From NCBI GenBank assembly GCA_900318795.1, contig ONLU01000013.1, forward strand, positions 1-54,118: a DNA stretch of 54,118 bases, written 5' to 3'. This document shows positions 6,544-14,863 of the stretch, in pieces; position 1 is the first letter of the stretch; each line of letters starts with the position of its first letter. This DNA is from an uncultured Prevotellaceae bacterium (GTDB taxonomy: Bacteria; Bacteroidota; Bacteroidia; Bacteroidales; Bacteroidaceae). The position numbers and the translations under genes are program-made. Under the pieces are notes generated by a model. The model was not told where the DNA came from and did not search any database. It was given only the letters and a program-made list of their open reading frames with translations.

Positions 6544-7633
6544 ATGTATAGGAAATCTCATGAAATTATGAATGGAAGTTTTTTTGATAGGATTGGTATA
6601 GCAGATATGGAGAAGGTTCATTCTGCAGTAATTGGTTGGATATTTTCTGATGAATGTGTCAGAATTATTGTGTTCTTTGTTTCATGTAATGCCAAGCCAA
6701 ACATTTAACTCATTTGTTGTAGAGGTTGAACATCATGATATTGATGTTCTCATTATCACAGACAATAATACATGTTGGGTAATTGAAAACAAGATTAAAT
6801 CTTCTCAGCATAGTAATCAGTTAGATAGATACTACAATATTATAAAAGGAGAACCTGTTAAGATTGGGCGTAAAATACAGTCCATACAAGATTACATGCA
6901 ATTGAAATCTCACTACTGTTTCTTGACACTTGTTGGTGAGACCCCGAAATGTACAAATAACGTTTGGGTGAATACTACATACAAAGATTTCTCAAAAGCA
7001 CTAAAAGATGCACTTTTTAATGTTAATCAAAATGATGATTATATTATTCTAAAAGAATATTTGTGCTGCATTACTAATCTTGCGGATGCTTTAGATGATT
7101 TCATAAATAATCATCAACAGTATCCATACGTCTTTGTTGACAGACCGAACAAAAAGAAAAGAACTGGCAATTATATTGCAGACAACGGCCTTGAAACAAT
7201 CTTTCAAAAATGCTTCCTTACACATATCAAGAACCAAACTGAGAATTATAAGGTTTTTGATATATCAGAGACTCATGGCGTTGCGTTGGCAGAGAAAAAG
7301 GACGTACGTTCAGTTAAAGGATATAAATTGGGAATACAATTCCAAAACGGATCATTCAAGGCTCAGATACTTAATGAGAATTCAAAGGCGGATGCTTTTT
7401 GGAATGTATGTGGTGAGAAAATAAAGAAAACAGAGAATGGAGTTGAGATTAATAAAAAGCTGTTCTCCGACTGGAGTTATAATCCTTCCAAAAGTCAAAA
7501 GGGCTCATATTTTTCTATTTCAAAAAGGATTCCCAATTGGTATTCTAAATCTGCAAATGAGATTGTTTCTGATTGGGATACTATGTACAACGAATGTATA
7601 AAAGTATTGAGTGAATTAGGAAAGGTGATATAA
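6544..7633 (+). pseudogene. PD-(D/E)XK nuclease-like gene with a frameshift
   Basis: The gene reads from ATG 6544 as MYRKSHEIMNGSFF and then MEKVHSAVIGWIFSDE in one frame. Near 6650-6660 the coding sense shifts by one base to the frame that carries SELLCSLFHVMPSQTF and runs to 7633. The second part has the nuclease signature of the PDDEXK_4-like family: VEVEHHDIDVLII (metal-binding Asp) followed by CWVIENKIKSSQHSNQLDRY (E-x-K). The nominal start at 6632 is a TTG inside the shifted segment and would drop the conserved N-terminus. Members of this family occur as isolated accessory genes, often near defence loci. A sequencing error of one base is the alternative to a true pseudogene. Confidence 0.7.
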
Positions 7634-7680
7634 CAAATATGAACAAAAAAACTATTAGCAAATATACCCAGTTTTGAGCA

Positions 7681-7806
7681 ATGAAGACAATGAATGAATT
7701 AAAGGCATCGCCGATGTTATATCTATCAGGCGGTTCAAAGGAATTGTTTCACAGCAATTTCCTTTATTGGTTAGGCAATTGGAGAAGTGGTTGGCTGGGG
7801 CAGTGA
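7681..7806 (+). pseudogene. N-terminal fragment of a second PDDEXK-like protein
   Basis: Forty-one codons from ATG 7681 read MKTMNELKASPMLYLSGGSK and then ELFHSNFLYWLGNWRSGW before a stop at 7804-7806. The segment SKELFHSNF(L/W)xWL is, from memory, typical of the first 40 residues of PD-(D/E)XK nuclease-like proteins in Bacteroidales. Nothing of the remaining protein follows, so this is a decayed fragment. From 7807 to 7860 I see nothing else. Confidence 0.5.
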
Positions 7807-7860
7807 TTTCTTCGTGGCTGTGGTAATCATGCATGGAAAATGTACTGGGCTTCTGAGCGT

Positions 7861-7974
7861 TAGAGAATCACGGGACTTTTTGTGTACTGCGTCACATGGG
7901 TAGCCTGCCACTCGCCGTCCTGGCCTACGCAATAGTGCAGCGCGGCTTTCTGGATGACGCTCTTGTTGGTGATA
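7861..7974 (-). pseudogene. Out-of-frame coding tail behind the WG/TPR gene
   Basis: Minus-strand reading past the stop of the WG/TPR gene, in a different frame, gives NITNKSVIQKAALHYCVGQD followed by GEWQATHVTQYTKSPVIL and a stop. The composition is protein-like and uses the backbone's G+C-rich codons, so it is probably the remains of a longer C-terminus lost by frameshift, or of a deleted neighbour. It ends about where the A+T-rich island begins. Confidence 0.35.
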
Positions 7975-9687
7975 TTAAGGATTCCATGACTCCATGGGAG
8001 AAACGGCTCTTTGATGGCCGCCGCTTTGCTCGTAGATTTTTTGTCTGATTTCCTTCATCTTGCGCTGGATGCTCCTCACCTCACTGGCGTTGTAGTTCCC
8101 GGAACTCTTCATCTTGATCAATTGATCTTCATAGCCGCTGTAGCTCCTGTCAAGTGACCGCCAATTGGCATGGTTGGCTTTGGTCTTGGAAGATGTTCCT
8201 CCGCTACTTGTCTTCGAGGAACTGCTGAGACCAGCACTCTCAGAATTGTCGTATGTTGTGGTGGAGGCACCCGAGGTGCTTAGGCCGGAAGCCGGGGCGT
8301 CCACGCCCTTGACAGCCGAATAGGTGGCAGCACCGAGGGTGATAATGGTCGCAGCAATCTCCAGTCCTGATGTAACCCTGTTCCATCGCCGCTCGTTCCT
8401 GTTTTTCTTGGCAGCGTGTAGGTTCTGACTGATCAGCTCATTGTCAGGTGCCAATTTATGGGCGAGCTTTAATTTCCTCATCCCCTGGGCATAGTCTTTG
8501 TTATTGATGTCCATAATGGCAAGGTTGTTCAGCGACATGACATGATTGGGGTCGATGGTCAATATGCGTTCGTAGAGCATACGGGCTTTGGCTGTATTTC
8601 CTTCGGTGTCGAGCCGCAGGCCTGTATTGCATATCTCGTCCATAAACGCAGGGGCGACATGTCCGTTTGCGTCAATGGTTCCCGTTATGCTGTCCACGGA
8701 GGCTGTCGTCTCGCCATTTTCAAATTCTCCAATGCTGTCAAAAATAGGGTTAAACAGACGGTCGCCTTTGTATGTATATAACCCATGGCGGTTTAAGGAG
8801 TCGCTAACGATATAGAGATGATTCGCTTCGTCATATTTGATGTTTGAGAACCGGCACGGTATAATCATGCGATTGTAATTGTCCTTGATTCCGTGGAATG
8901 TGCCATCGCTAATAGGCATCGTAATCAATGGCTGAATCCACAGCGAATCAGATATACGTTGCTGAGCCTCTTTTTCGCAGTTCTTCAGTTTGTTCCAAAC
9001 CTTGTCGTAGGCATGGTTGTCGAAGGCTTCCTTGACGGAGTCGCGAGCATGGCGATATAGCTTGTTGGAAATGGGAACCGTAATCATGGTCGCTTTAACG
9101 GGATAGTTGCATGGTACCACGATGTCGCCTTTCAGGTCTATTGCACCGAATTTGCCGTTCATTTTGACAACGGCCAGCATGTTGTCCTTAAAATTCTCAG
9201 CATAGTCAAACTGGGCAGCAATGATCATTTCGCCCTTCTTATTGATATAGCCATATTTGTCTCCCCTTTTTACGGCAGCAAGACCCAGGCTGAACCCAGT
9301 GAGTTCTTTGACAGGTTCAAATTGGGGCTCAATGATAAAACGATTATTGATATCGATAAACCCCACCCGTCCGTCAATTTCCACGCCTGAAACTTGCTCG
9401 GAGAAGTTGGTGGCTACTGCATCATACAGTGGCGGGATGACCCAGTCGATGGCATCGGCATCGCTTTTAGTCAATAGCGACGACCCCATTTTGCCTAATG
9501 TGTTGACGGCAAATTTCTTAATGCCCTTTACAGGACTTTTCCTGTTTTGTATCTTGCTGGCATACCCCCACTTTCCGGTAATGGGGTCTTTCATGTCCAT
9601 GATTTCGTCTTCCTGCTGGGCAAAACAAGCCGCACATGACAATAGCAGACAACAGGTTGTAAGCAATTTTTGAAGTGTTTTTGTCAT
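7975..9687 (-). CDS. Exported WG-repeat and TPR protein
   Basis: A 570-aa protein with an N-terminal signal peptide (LLTTCCLLLSCAACFAQ, about 1-24). WG-type repeats fill about 35-330 (KWGYASKI, GRVGFIDINNRFIIEPQFEP, DKYGYINKKGEMIIAAQFDY, GKFGAIDLKGDIVVP). A TPR-like part is at about 355-420 (TAKARMLYERILTIDPNHV). It is followed by a hydrophobic stretch (AATIITLGAATYSAVKG), a Ser/Thr-rich linker and a charged helical tail. Probably periplasmic or envelope-associated; WG repeats are thought to bind ligands but their role is undefined. The C-terminus ends abruptly at MESWNP while an adjacent frame stays open, so the present end may be a frameshifted one. Confidence 0.8.
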   Translation of the reverse strand: MTKTLQKLLTTCCLLLSCAACFAQQEDEIMDMKDPITGKWGYASKIQNRKSPVKGIKKFAVNTLGKMGSSLLTKSDADAIDWVIPPLYDAVATNFSEQVSGVEIDGRVGFIDINNRFIIEPQFEPVKELTGFSLGLAAVKRGDKYGYINKKGEMIIAAQFDYAENFKDNMLAVVKMNGKFGAIDLKGDIVVPCNYPVKATMITVPISNKLYRHARDSVKEAFDNHAYDKVWNKLKNCEKEAQQRISDSLWIQPLITMPISDGTFHGIKDNYNRMIIPCRFSNIKYDEANHLYIVSDSLNRHGLYTYKGDRLFNPIFDSIGEFENGETTASVDSITGTIDANGHVAPAFMDEICNTGLRLDTEGNTAKARMLYERILTIDPNHVMSLNNLAIMDINNKDYAQGMRKLKLAHKLAPDNELISQNLHAAKKNRNERRWNRVTSGLEIAATIITLGAATYSAVKGVDAPASGLSTSGASTTTYDNSESAGLSSSSKTSSGGTSSKTKANHANWRSLDRSYSGYEDQLIKMKSSGNYNASEVRSIQRKMKEIRQKIYEQSGGHQRAVSPMESWNP

Positions 9688-9715
9688 ATTCTAATGATTA
9701 GTTGAATGGAATAAA

Positions 9716-9747
9716 GGGAGCTGTATCCGACATGGAGTACAGCCCCC
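9716..9747 (-). terminator. Hairpin between the Fib_succ_major and WG genes
   Basis: GGGAGCTGTA (9716-9725) pairs with TACAGCCCCC (9738-9747) with one mismatch. On the minus strand it is followed by CTTTATT. It may terminate the upstream gene; the tract is weak. Confidence 0.35.
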
Positions 9748-9785
9748 TCTCTTTATAAAACGGAAACGTAAAGATCAGAGATTCT

Positions 9786-10457
9786 CTATTTGACGGCACG
9801 TACGCAGCGGCCGCTGAAGCGATTGCTGGCGAAATTGCCGTAGTGGACGGCTATGTCGTCGAATCTGAACTCCAGGCACCATACCTTGTTGGGATTGTTG
9901 GTGTAGAGGGATGACGTCCAGTAGATGCCGTAGATGGCACGGAACTGTATGCCGCCATAGTAGCGGAAGCCTGTGATGGGCAGAAATATGGACTGACCGG
10001 TCTTCTTGCCGGTGACCTTATAGCCGTTGACTCCATCCTTGGTGGTCCACTCCCATTTGCAGTTGTCGGGGTTGACCAGCTCTTCGTACTCTGCATCGGT
10101 GGGCGTGCGCCATTCGTCGCCCCAGTTGGCACGTGCTGCGTCGTCGGAGGGGTCGAGCTGTGTCTTTCTGTCGGCAGTGGAATACTTGGTCAGGAACTGT
10201 GTCTTGCCCCTGCTCCACTGGTAGGAGTCCCAGGAATAGAAATTCTTGGGCTTGGTCTCGCCCCATGCAAAGTATGTGCCGAAGTCGGAGGGCTTCTTGG
10301 CACCCACATTGACGTTTGCCCACTTCACACTCAGTCCCAAGTCGACAGCTTCCACTCCGTCAGGAGCGGTGCTCTCAGGGGTTGTCACATTCACCTTGGC
10401 ATTCGACACCGTCCAGCAGGACATCACAGCCAGTGCCACAATCAGAAACTTCTTCAT
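9786..10457 (-). CDS. Exported Fib_succ_major-type protein
   Basis: A 223-aa protein with a signal peptide (MKKFLIVALAVMSCWTVSNA) followed by one domain resembling the Fibrobacter succinogenes major paralogous domain. Visible motifs are AVDLGLSVKWANVNVGA, GTYFAWGETKPK, WGDEWRTPTDAEYEEL, a GY.VTGKKTG segment, SIFLPITGFRYYG, YWTSS and SGRCVRAVK. The domain is widespread in exported proteins of Bacteroidales, with a fold resembling C-type lectins or formylglycine-generating enzymes; its function here is unknown. It begins 32 bp after the stop of the metallo-hydrolase gene on the same strand and may be co-transcribed with it. Confidence 0.8.
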   Translation of the reverse strand: MKKFLIVALAVMSCWTVSNAKVNVTTPESTAPDGVEAVDLGLSVKWANVNVGAKKPSDFGTYFAWGETKPKNFYSWDSYQWSRGKTQFLTKYSTADRKTQLDPSDDAARANWGDEWRTPTDAEYEELVNPDNCKWEWTTKDGVNGYKVTGKKTGQSIFLPITGFRYYGGIQFRAIYGIYWTSSLYTNNPNKVWCLEFRFDDIAVHYGNFASNRFSGRCVRAVK

Positions 10458-10489
10458 ATTATAGTTTTAAAGTGTTTATTGATGCTTGT

Positions 10490-11293
10490 TTATTCCAGCT
10501 CGTAGGGACCTGTGGGGACGGTGCGCTTGAGAACCTCAAGCTGAAGGTCCACACCGGGTATCACCCCATGGCTGCGCAGAATCGATTCCACCGTCTTGCG
10601 TGCCAGCTCGGGATGGTTGTTCTCTTCGCTGAGGTGGCAGAGCCAGACGTGCTGCAGAAAGTCGGACATGTTGTCGACGACAGCCTCGGCGCACGACTTG
10701 TTTGACAGATGGCCTGTGCCTGAGAGTATGCGCTCCTTGAGGAACTGCGGATAGGGTCCGCTCATCACCATCTCGGTGTCGTGGTTGGCCTCGATGACCA
10801 GATGGCGGGCACGCTGGATGTAGCACTTCATCTCGTCCGTCACTACACCGGCGTCGGTGATGAGGCAGAAATTGGTGCCTTCCGCCTCGATGAAGTAGCC
10901 GACGTTGTCGCTGCTGTCGTGGGGTACGTTGAAGGGGGTTATCTGGAAGTCGCCCAGCTGGTAGGTTTGTCCTTTCTCAATGTTACGGGCCATGTCCGGT
11001 GCTACTTTCTGGGCTACGCAGTAGTTGCGATTGATGCCTGCGTGCACCTTGGCTGTAGCATAGACAGGACAAAGGTAGTCGTGGCTGAAGGAGCCTACGG
11101 ACTTAATATGGTCTGCATGGTCGTGGGTGACGAGCACATGGTGTATCTGGCTGAGACTGAACCCATATTCGCGACTGGCTTTCTTCAGTCCCCGCAACCC
11201 TACTCCCAGGTCTATGAAGAGGGCGTCGCCAGGTGTCTGAAGCAAGTAACAGTTTCCACTGCTTCCACTACCAAAAGATAAGAATTTCAGCAT
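10490..11293 (-). CDS. MBL-fold metallo-hydrolase, WalJ/YycJ-like
   Basis: A 267-aa metallo-beta-lactamase-fold hydrolase. The start is at 11293 (MLKFLSFGSGSSGNCYLL), since a longer frame to 11416 runs through the promoter and is not protein-like. The metal-binding motif THDHADH is at 56-62, with a later His in FNVPHDSSDNVGY and Asp in LITDAGV. The N-terminal GSGSSGNCY is characteristic of the YycJ/WalJ branch, proposed to be nucleases acting on DNA during replication or repair. Cytoplasmic. A TACCTTTG element on the minus strand (11313-11320) is about 20 bp upstream of the start. Confidence 0.88.
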   Translation of the reverse strand: MLKFLSFGSGSSGNCYLLQTPGDALFIDLGVGLRGLKKASREYGFSLSQIHHVLVTHDHADHIKSVGSFSHDYLCPVYATAKVHAGINRNYCVAQKVAPDMARNIEKGQTYQLGDFQITPFNVPHDSSDNVGYFIEAEGTNFCLITDAGVVTDEMKCYIQRARHLVIEANHDTEMVMSGPYPQFLKERILSGTGHLSNKSCAEAVVDNMSDFLQHVWLCHLSEENNHPELARKTVESILRSHGVIPGVDLQLEVLKRTVPTGPYELE

Positions 11294-11312
11294 TGTTTGT
11301 TTTAATTTCGTG

Positions 11313-11320
11313 CAAAGGTA
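11313..11320 (-). promoter_or_regulatory. -7 element of the metallo-hydrolase gene
   Basis: Minus-strand TACCTTTG, matching TAnnTTTG, about 20 bp before the start codon at 11293. Confidence 0.6.
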
Positions 11321-11395
11321 CGCAAAAACGAGCGAAATGCAAAAAGAAATACAGCTTTTCTTTCCAATGAAAAAGGGGAAATGGAAAAATATTAC

Positions 11396-11403
11396 TATCT
11401 TTG
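11396..11403 (+). promoter_or_regulatory. -7 element abutting the lipoprotein start codon
   Basis: TATCTTTG lies 4 bp before the ATG at 11408. Transcription would start at or just after the first ATG, so the mRNA is leaderless or translation starts at Met6 or Met7 (11423/11426). No clear -33 TTTG is present. Confidence 0.55.
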
Positions 11404-11407
11404 CAGC

Positions 11408-11851
11408 ATGAAACATTTAAAGATGATGATTGGTCTGCTGCTGCTGACTGGTTGCGGCGAGGCGACTGAGAGCGACAACGCTGCCCGCCAGGTGGCTCAG
11501 GCCTGGGGCGATGCCTACTTCAACTGCGACTATCACGAGGCAGAGCAGTATGTGACGGAAGAGAGCGGAAAGTGGTTGCGCTTTGCAGCGTCGAACACGA
11601 CGGAGAGTGACCTGGAACTGCTGCAGCGCCAGCAAGCGACGGTGGATGCCGACGACTATTTCCCGGTGGCGACAGACACGCTGCGCGTAGTGCGCCTGAA
11701 GGTGGAGAACTATCTGAGCCCGACGGCTCTGGGCGAAGCGTCGCGACAGGAGGAGGAAGGTGTGTTCGAGGTGACGGTGGTGAAGCGTGCCGACAGCTGG
11801 CAGGTCAGAATGGAAGGCCTACCGCGAAGTGAAAAGCAAAGTCGCGACTGA
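11408..11851 (+). CDS. Small lipoprotein
   Basis: A 147-aa predicted lipoprotein. The start at 11408 gives MKHLKMMIGLLLLTGC with the lipobox Cys at 16; the longer frame from 11381 crosses the promoter. The mature part is acidic and resembles the NTF2-like or DUF4878-type fold of small Bacteroidales lipoproteins (QAWGDAYFNCDYHEAEQYVT early, EGVFEVTVVKRADSWQVRME at the end), though I cannot be firm on the family. Probably anchored in the envelope. Its last 47 bp overlap convergently with the 3' end of the tamL-like gene. Confidence 0.75.
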   Translation: MKHLKMMIGLLLLTGCGEATESDNAARQVAQAWGDAYFNCDYHEAEQYVTEESGKWLRFAASNTTESDLELLQRQQATVDADDYFPVATDTLRVVRLKVENYLSPTALGEASRQEEEGVFEVTVVKRADSWQVRMEGLPRSEKQSRD

Positions 11852-14021
11852 ACTTCGGATAAATGATGGGGAAGTGGTCACGGCTGTTCTGGTAGACAGG
11901 ATTGACGGCTTTCATACCCATGTCGAAACGGAGGATAAAGAAATCGAAATTGAATCGGAAGCCGAGTCCGTAGCTGACTGCCAGCTGCTTCCAGAAGTCG
12001 TTCAGACGGAACTGTCCCTCGGGCTGTTCAGCATGGTTGCGCAGGTTCCAGATGTTGCCTGCATCCACAAACAGTGCACCACCGAGTTTCCAGAACAGGT
12101 GGGCACGGTATTCCAGATTGAAGTCAAGTTTCATTTCGCCAGTATGCATCAGGAAGTCGTATCCTGCGTCTTCATTGTCGTATCCGCCGGGGCCCAGGCT
12201 TCGCACACTCCATCCGCGCAGGCTGTTGGCACCTCCCGTGAAGTAGGTTTTCTCGAACGGCAGCTCGGTGCTGTTGCCATAGGGGTAAGCCAGTCCCACC
12301 CCAATGTGGAAGACAAGCTGGTTGCGATAGTCAAAGCGGAAAATGCGCGTGAAGTCGAAATCGCTTCTGATGTATTGTGCGAACGCCACATTGAGGAATG
12401 TCCGCTCACCCTCATCGTTTCTCTTGAAGTCGAAGGCATTGCCCAGTAGGCTCAGCAGGTTGCCACCCGTCTCGATGTTGGTCTTGATGGCATAGGTACC
12501 ATTGTTGTAGGCCCAGCGCAGACCCGTGCGCATGATGAAGAGGTCCTGATAGTTGAAAATCAAGAGTGCGTTGCGTCTGCCGGCATCACCTAAATAGTCG
12601 TCCCTGAACTTGTCGCTGATCCAAGGCATGGAAATGAAGTTTAGGGCGAGCAGGTCGAGCTGATAGCGGTCGTGGCGGTTGGGGTCGTTCCACTTGTAGC
12701 GCCAACCTACCGAGAACACACGGCGCCGGAACTCGGGGCGGTTCTGCAGGTCGTAGAGCATCGACACTTCGCTGGTGGCGACGATGCGCTGGCGGAAGGA
12801 CCGTGCCAGGAAGGGCGCAATGAAGCGGGGGAAGGAGAGCTTCGTCTGCAGACTGTACTCCAGGAAGTTGGAATTGGAATATCCCTCGAGTCCGCGGATG
12901 GCTTCGAAGGCACCACGGAGCTCAATGCTCAGCGACTCGGAACCACGGAACAGATTGCGGTTCTGATAGGTCAGCGACGCTGCTGCACCCAGGTCGCCTG
13001 CCGTATTGGTACCTTCGGGCTGGAAGGAGATGGTAGAGGGCTTGTTGGTGCTGATGGTGACGTCGCAGTCAAGCAGTGCCGAGTCGGGATGCTCGCGCAG
13101 GGAGATATTCGTATAGCGCACAATGCCCAGACGGCCAAAGTGGTTGTAGGTGCTCTGCAGGTTGCTGGAGGAATAGCGTTCGCCCGGACGGAGGAACGTG
13201 CTTCCATACAGCACGCTGGGTCTGAGATGGATGGTCGTGTCGTTCTCGTCGCGGTTGCCGCTGTGGAAGTTCACCTGGCCGATGTGGTACTGCTGGTGGG
13301 GCGCATCCGCTATCTGTCCGTCGCGATAGCGGTGAAGCACCAGCGTAAGGTCTATGTCGGTAGTGCCAGGCACCGAGTCGGCTCGAAAGGAGATGAAGTC
13401 CTTGTTGAAACGGTAATAGCCCTGATTGGTCAGCAACTGGGTGATGCGCTTGCGCTCTGCCTCGAGGTTGTCTACATTGAACTTCATGCCGCCATGAAGC
13501 CCGCGATGGAGGGTGTCGTCCATGCAGAGCAGGCGTGAAATGGCTGTATCCTGGATGTCGTAGTCTACATGGCGTAAATAGTATGCCGGTCCAGGGTGGA
13601 GCAGGTAGATGGTGCGCAGTTTCTTGCCCTTGATGTCGTTGTAGACGCTGACTGACGAGCGCAGATAGCCCTTGTTCTGCAACTGCTGGTTGATGCTAAG
13701 CATGGACGCCTTCGTCAGCAGGGTGTCGTAAAGTACGGGAGCCTCGCCGATGGAACGCAGCATGCGGTTGAGCCACCGGGTGGTGTCACGACCAGCCAGC
13801 GAATAGGTGTAAAGGGGAATCTTCACTGCCGAGAACCATCGGGAGTTGCCTCGTTGGCGCACAAAAGCCTTCAAGTCGGCAGGCACCACATCGCTCAGTG
13901 TCGTGTCTGGGACTATCTTCACGCGGTCCAGCAAATAGCTGCCCTCAGCGACGTATTTCGTCTCTGAACAGGCTGCCAATAACAGGACGGCTATCAGTGG
14001 TATAATGAACTTGATGCGCAT
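11805..14021 (-). CDS. tamL: TamL-like BamA-family outer membrane lipoprotein
   Basis: A 738-aa outer-membrane protein of the BamA/TamA (Omp85) superfamily. The N-terminus MRIKFIIPLIAVLLLAAC is a lipoprotein signal with Cys18, which distinguishes the Bacteroidota TamL branch from BamA. POTRA-like segments occupy about 25-310. The C-terminal half is a beta-barrel with surface-antigen features (YFTGGANSLRGWSVRSLGPG and FVDAGNIWNLR). It ends in GLPF, the aromatic terminal residue of outer-membrane barrels. Likely role: assembly or insertion of outer-membrane proteins with TamB. It diverges from the RNA methyltransferase gene. Confidence 0.85.
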   Translation of the reverse strand: MRIKFIIPLIAVLLLAACSETKYVAEGSYLLDRVKIVPDTTLSDVVPADLKAFVRQRGNSRWFSAVKIPLYTYSLAGRDTTRWLNRMLRSIGEAPVLYDTLLTKASMLSINQQLQNKGYLRSSVSVYNDIKGKKLRTIYLLHPGPAYYLRHVDYDIQDTAISRLLCMDDTLHRGLHGGMKFNVDNLEAERKRITQLLTNQGYYRFNKDFISFRADSVPGTTDIDLTLVLHRYRDGQIADAPHQQYHIGQVNFHSGNRDENDTTIHLRPSVLYGSTFLRPGERYSSSNLQSTYNHFGRLGIVRYTNISLREHPDSALLDCDVTISTNKPSTISFQPEGTNTAGDLGAAASLTYQNRNLFRGSESLSIELRGAFEAIRGLEGYSNSNFLEYSLQTKLSFPRFIAPFLARSFRQRIVATSEVSMLYDLQNRPEFRRRVFSVGWRYKWNDPNRHDRYQLDLLALNFISMPWISDKFRDDYLGDAGRRNALLIFNYQDLFIMRTGLRWAYNNGTYAIKTNIETGGNLLSLLGNAFDFKRNDEGERTFLNVAFAQYIRSDFDFTRIFRFDYRNQLVFHIGVGLAYPYGNSTELPFEKTYFTGGANSLRGWSVRSLGPGGYDNEDAGYDFLMHTGEMKLDFNLEYRAHLFWKLGGALFVDAGNIWNLRNHAEQPEGQFRLNDFWKQLAVSYGLGFRFNFDFFILRFDMGMKAVNPVYQNSRDHFPIIYPKFSRDFAFHFAVGLPF

Positions 14022-14028
14022 TTTCGTG

Positions 14029-14036
14029 CAAAATTA
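14029..14036 (-). promoter_or_regulatory. -7 element of the tamL-like gene
   Basis: Minus-strand TAATTTTG lies only 7 bp before the ATG at 14021, so the transcript has almost no leader. Confidence 0.5.
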
Positions 14037-14049
14037 CGAATAATTTTTG

Positions 14050-14057
14050 TAACTTTG
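14050..14057 (+). promoter_or_regulatory. -7 element of the RNA methyltransferase gene
   Basis: TAACTTTG, about 30 bp before the start at 14087. It is back to back with the minus-strand promoter of tamL. Confidence 0.55.
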
Positions 14058-14086
14058 CGCTCAAAGATAGCAAAATTGTCAAAAAT

Positions 14087-14830
14087 ATGATCTCTAAGAA
14101 TCAAATGAAACTTATCCGCTCGCTGGAGTTGAAGAAAAATCGCAAACGTGAAAACCTCTTTGTGGCAGAGGGCCCCAAGGTGGTTGGCGACCTGTTGCGT
14201 GGGGGATATCTGCCCCACTCCATCTTCTCTACCGGACAGCAGATAGAGGCTGGCGGAAGACGTTACGAGGTGCAGAACGTGACGGAAGACGAACTGCGAA
14301 AAATCAGTTTCCTGCAACATCCACAGGAGGTGTTGGCGGTGCTGGAGATGCCTGGACAAGGCAGGGATGTAGCCCGACGCTATGACTCGGAACTGGTTCT
14401 TGCGCTGGATGGCGTGCAGGACCCGGGCAATATGGGTACCATCATCCGCATAGCCGACTGGTTTGGCATTGACACCATCTACTGCTCGCAGGATTCTGCT
14501 GACGTCTATAACCCTAAGGTTGTACAGGCCACGATGGGCAGTCTGGCGCATGTGCAAATAGAATATGGCAATCTGGAGGAGCTGATACGGCAGGCCCAGT
14601 GTCCTGTATATGGTACGCTGCTGGACGGCGAGAACATCTATGAACAGACGCTGACGAAGAATGGCATCATCGTGATGGGCAACGAGGGAAACGGCATCTC
14701 GCCAGCCATTCGGAAGCTTATCACCCATCGGCTGCTGATACCCAACTACCACCAGGACAGCGAAACGGCAGAGAGTCTGAACGTAGCCATTGCAACCGCC
14801 ATCACCTGTGCTGAGTTCCGCAGGCGATGA
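14087..14830 (+). CDS. TrmH/SpoU-family RNA 2'-O-methyltransferase
   Basis: A 247-aa SPOUT methyltransferase that should transfer a methyl group from S-adenosylmethionine to a ribose 2'-OH in rRNA or tRNA. Residues 1-75 form the L30e-like substrate-binding domain (RKRENLFVAEGPKVVGDLLR). The catalytic knot has motif 1 LDGVQDPGNMGTIIRIADWF (about 107-126), motif 2 IIVMGNEGNGIS and motif 3 SLNVAIATAIT near the C-terminus. The conserved Asn and Arg of motif 1 are present. The length is normal. The exact RNA target cannot be read from the sequence. Confidence 0.9.
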   Translation: MISKNQMKLIRSLELKKNRKRENLFVAEGPKVVGDLLRGGYLPHSIFSTGQQIEAGGRRYEVQNVTEDELRKISFLQHPQEVLAVLEMPGQGRDVARRYDSELVLALDGVQDPGNMGTIIRIADWFGIDTIYCSQDSADVYNPKVVQATMGSLAHVQIEYGNLEELIRQAQCPVYGTLLDGENIYEQTLTKNGIIVMGNEGNGISPAIRKLITHRLLIPNYHQDSETAESLNVAIATAITCAEFRRR

Positions 14831-14863
14831 ACCGTGTGTGTGGAAATAAGGATTGGCTGCTGG

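Noticed and set aside
7639-7677. 12-codon ORF MNKKTISKYTQF
   Set aside because: It vaguely recalls the start of radical-SAM peptide maturases, but it is too short and has no continuation.
12672-13538. Antisense frame (288 aa) opposite tamL
   Set aside because: Repetitive Val/Gly/Ala composition typical of complement frames; no start context.
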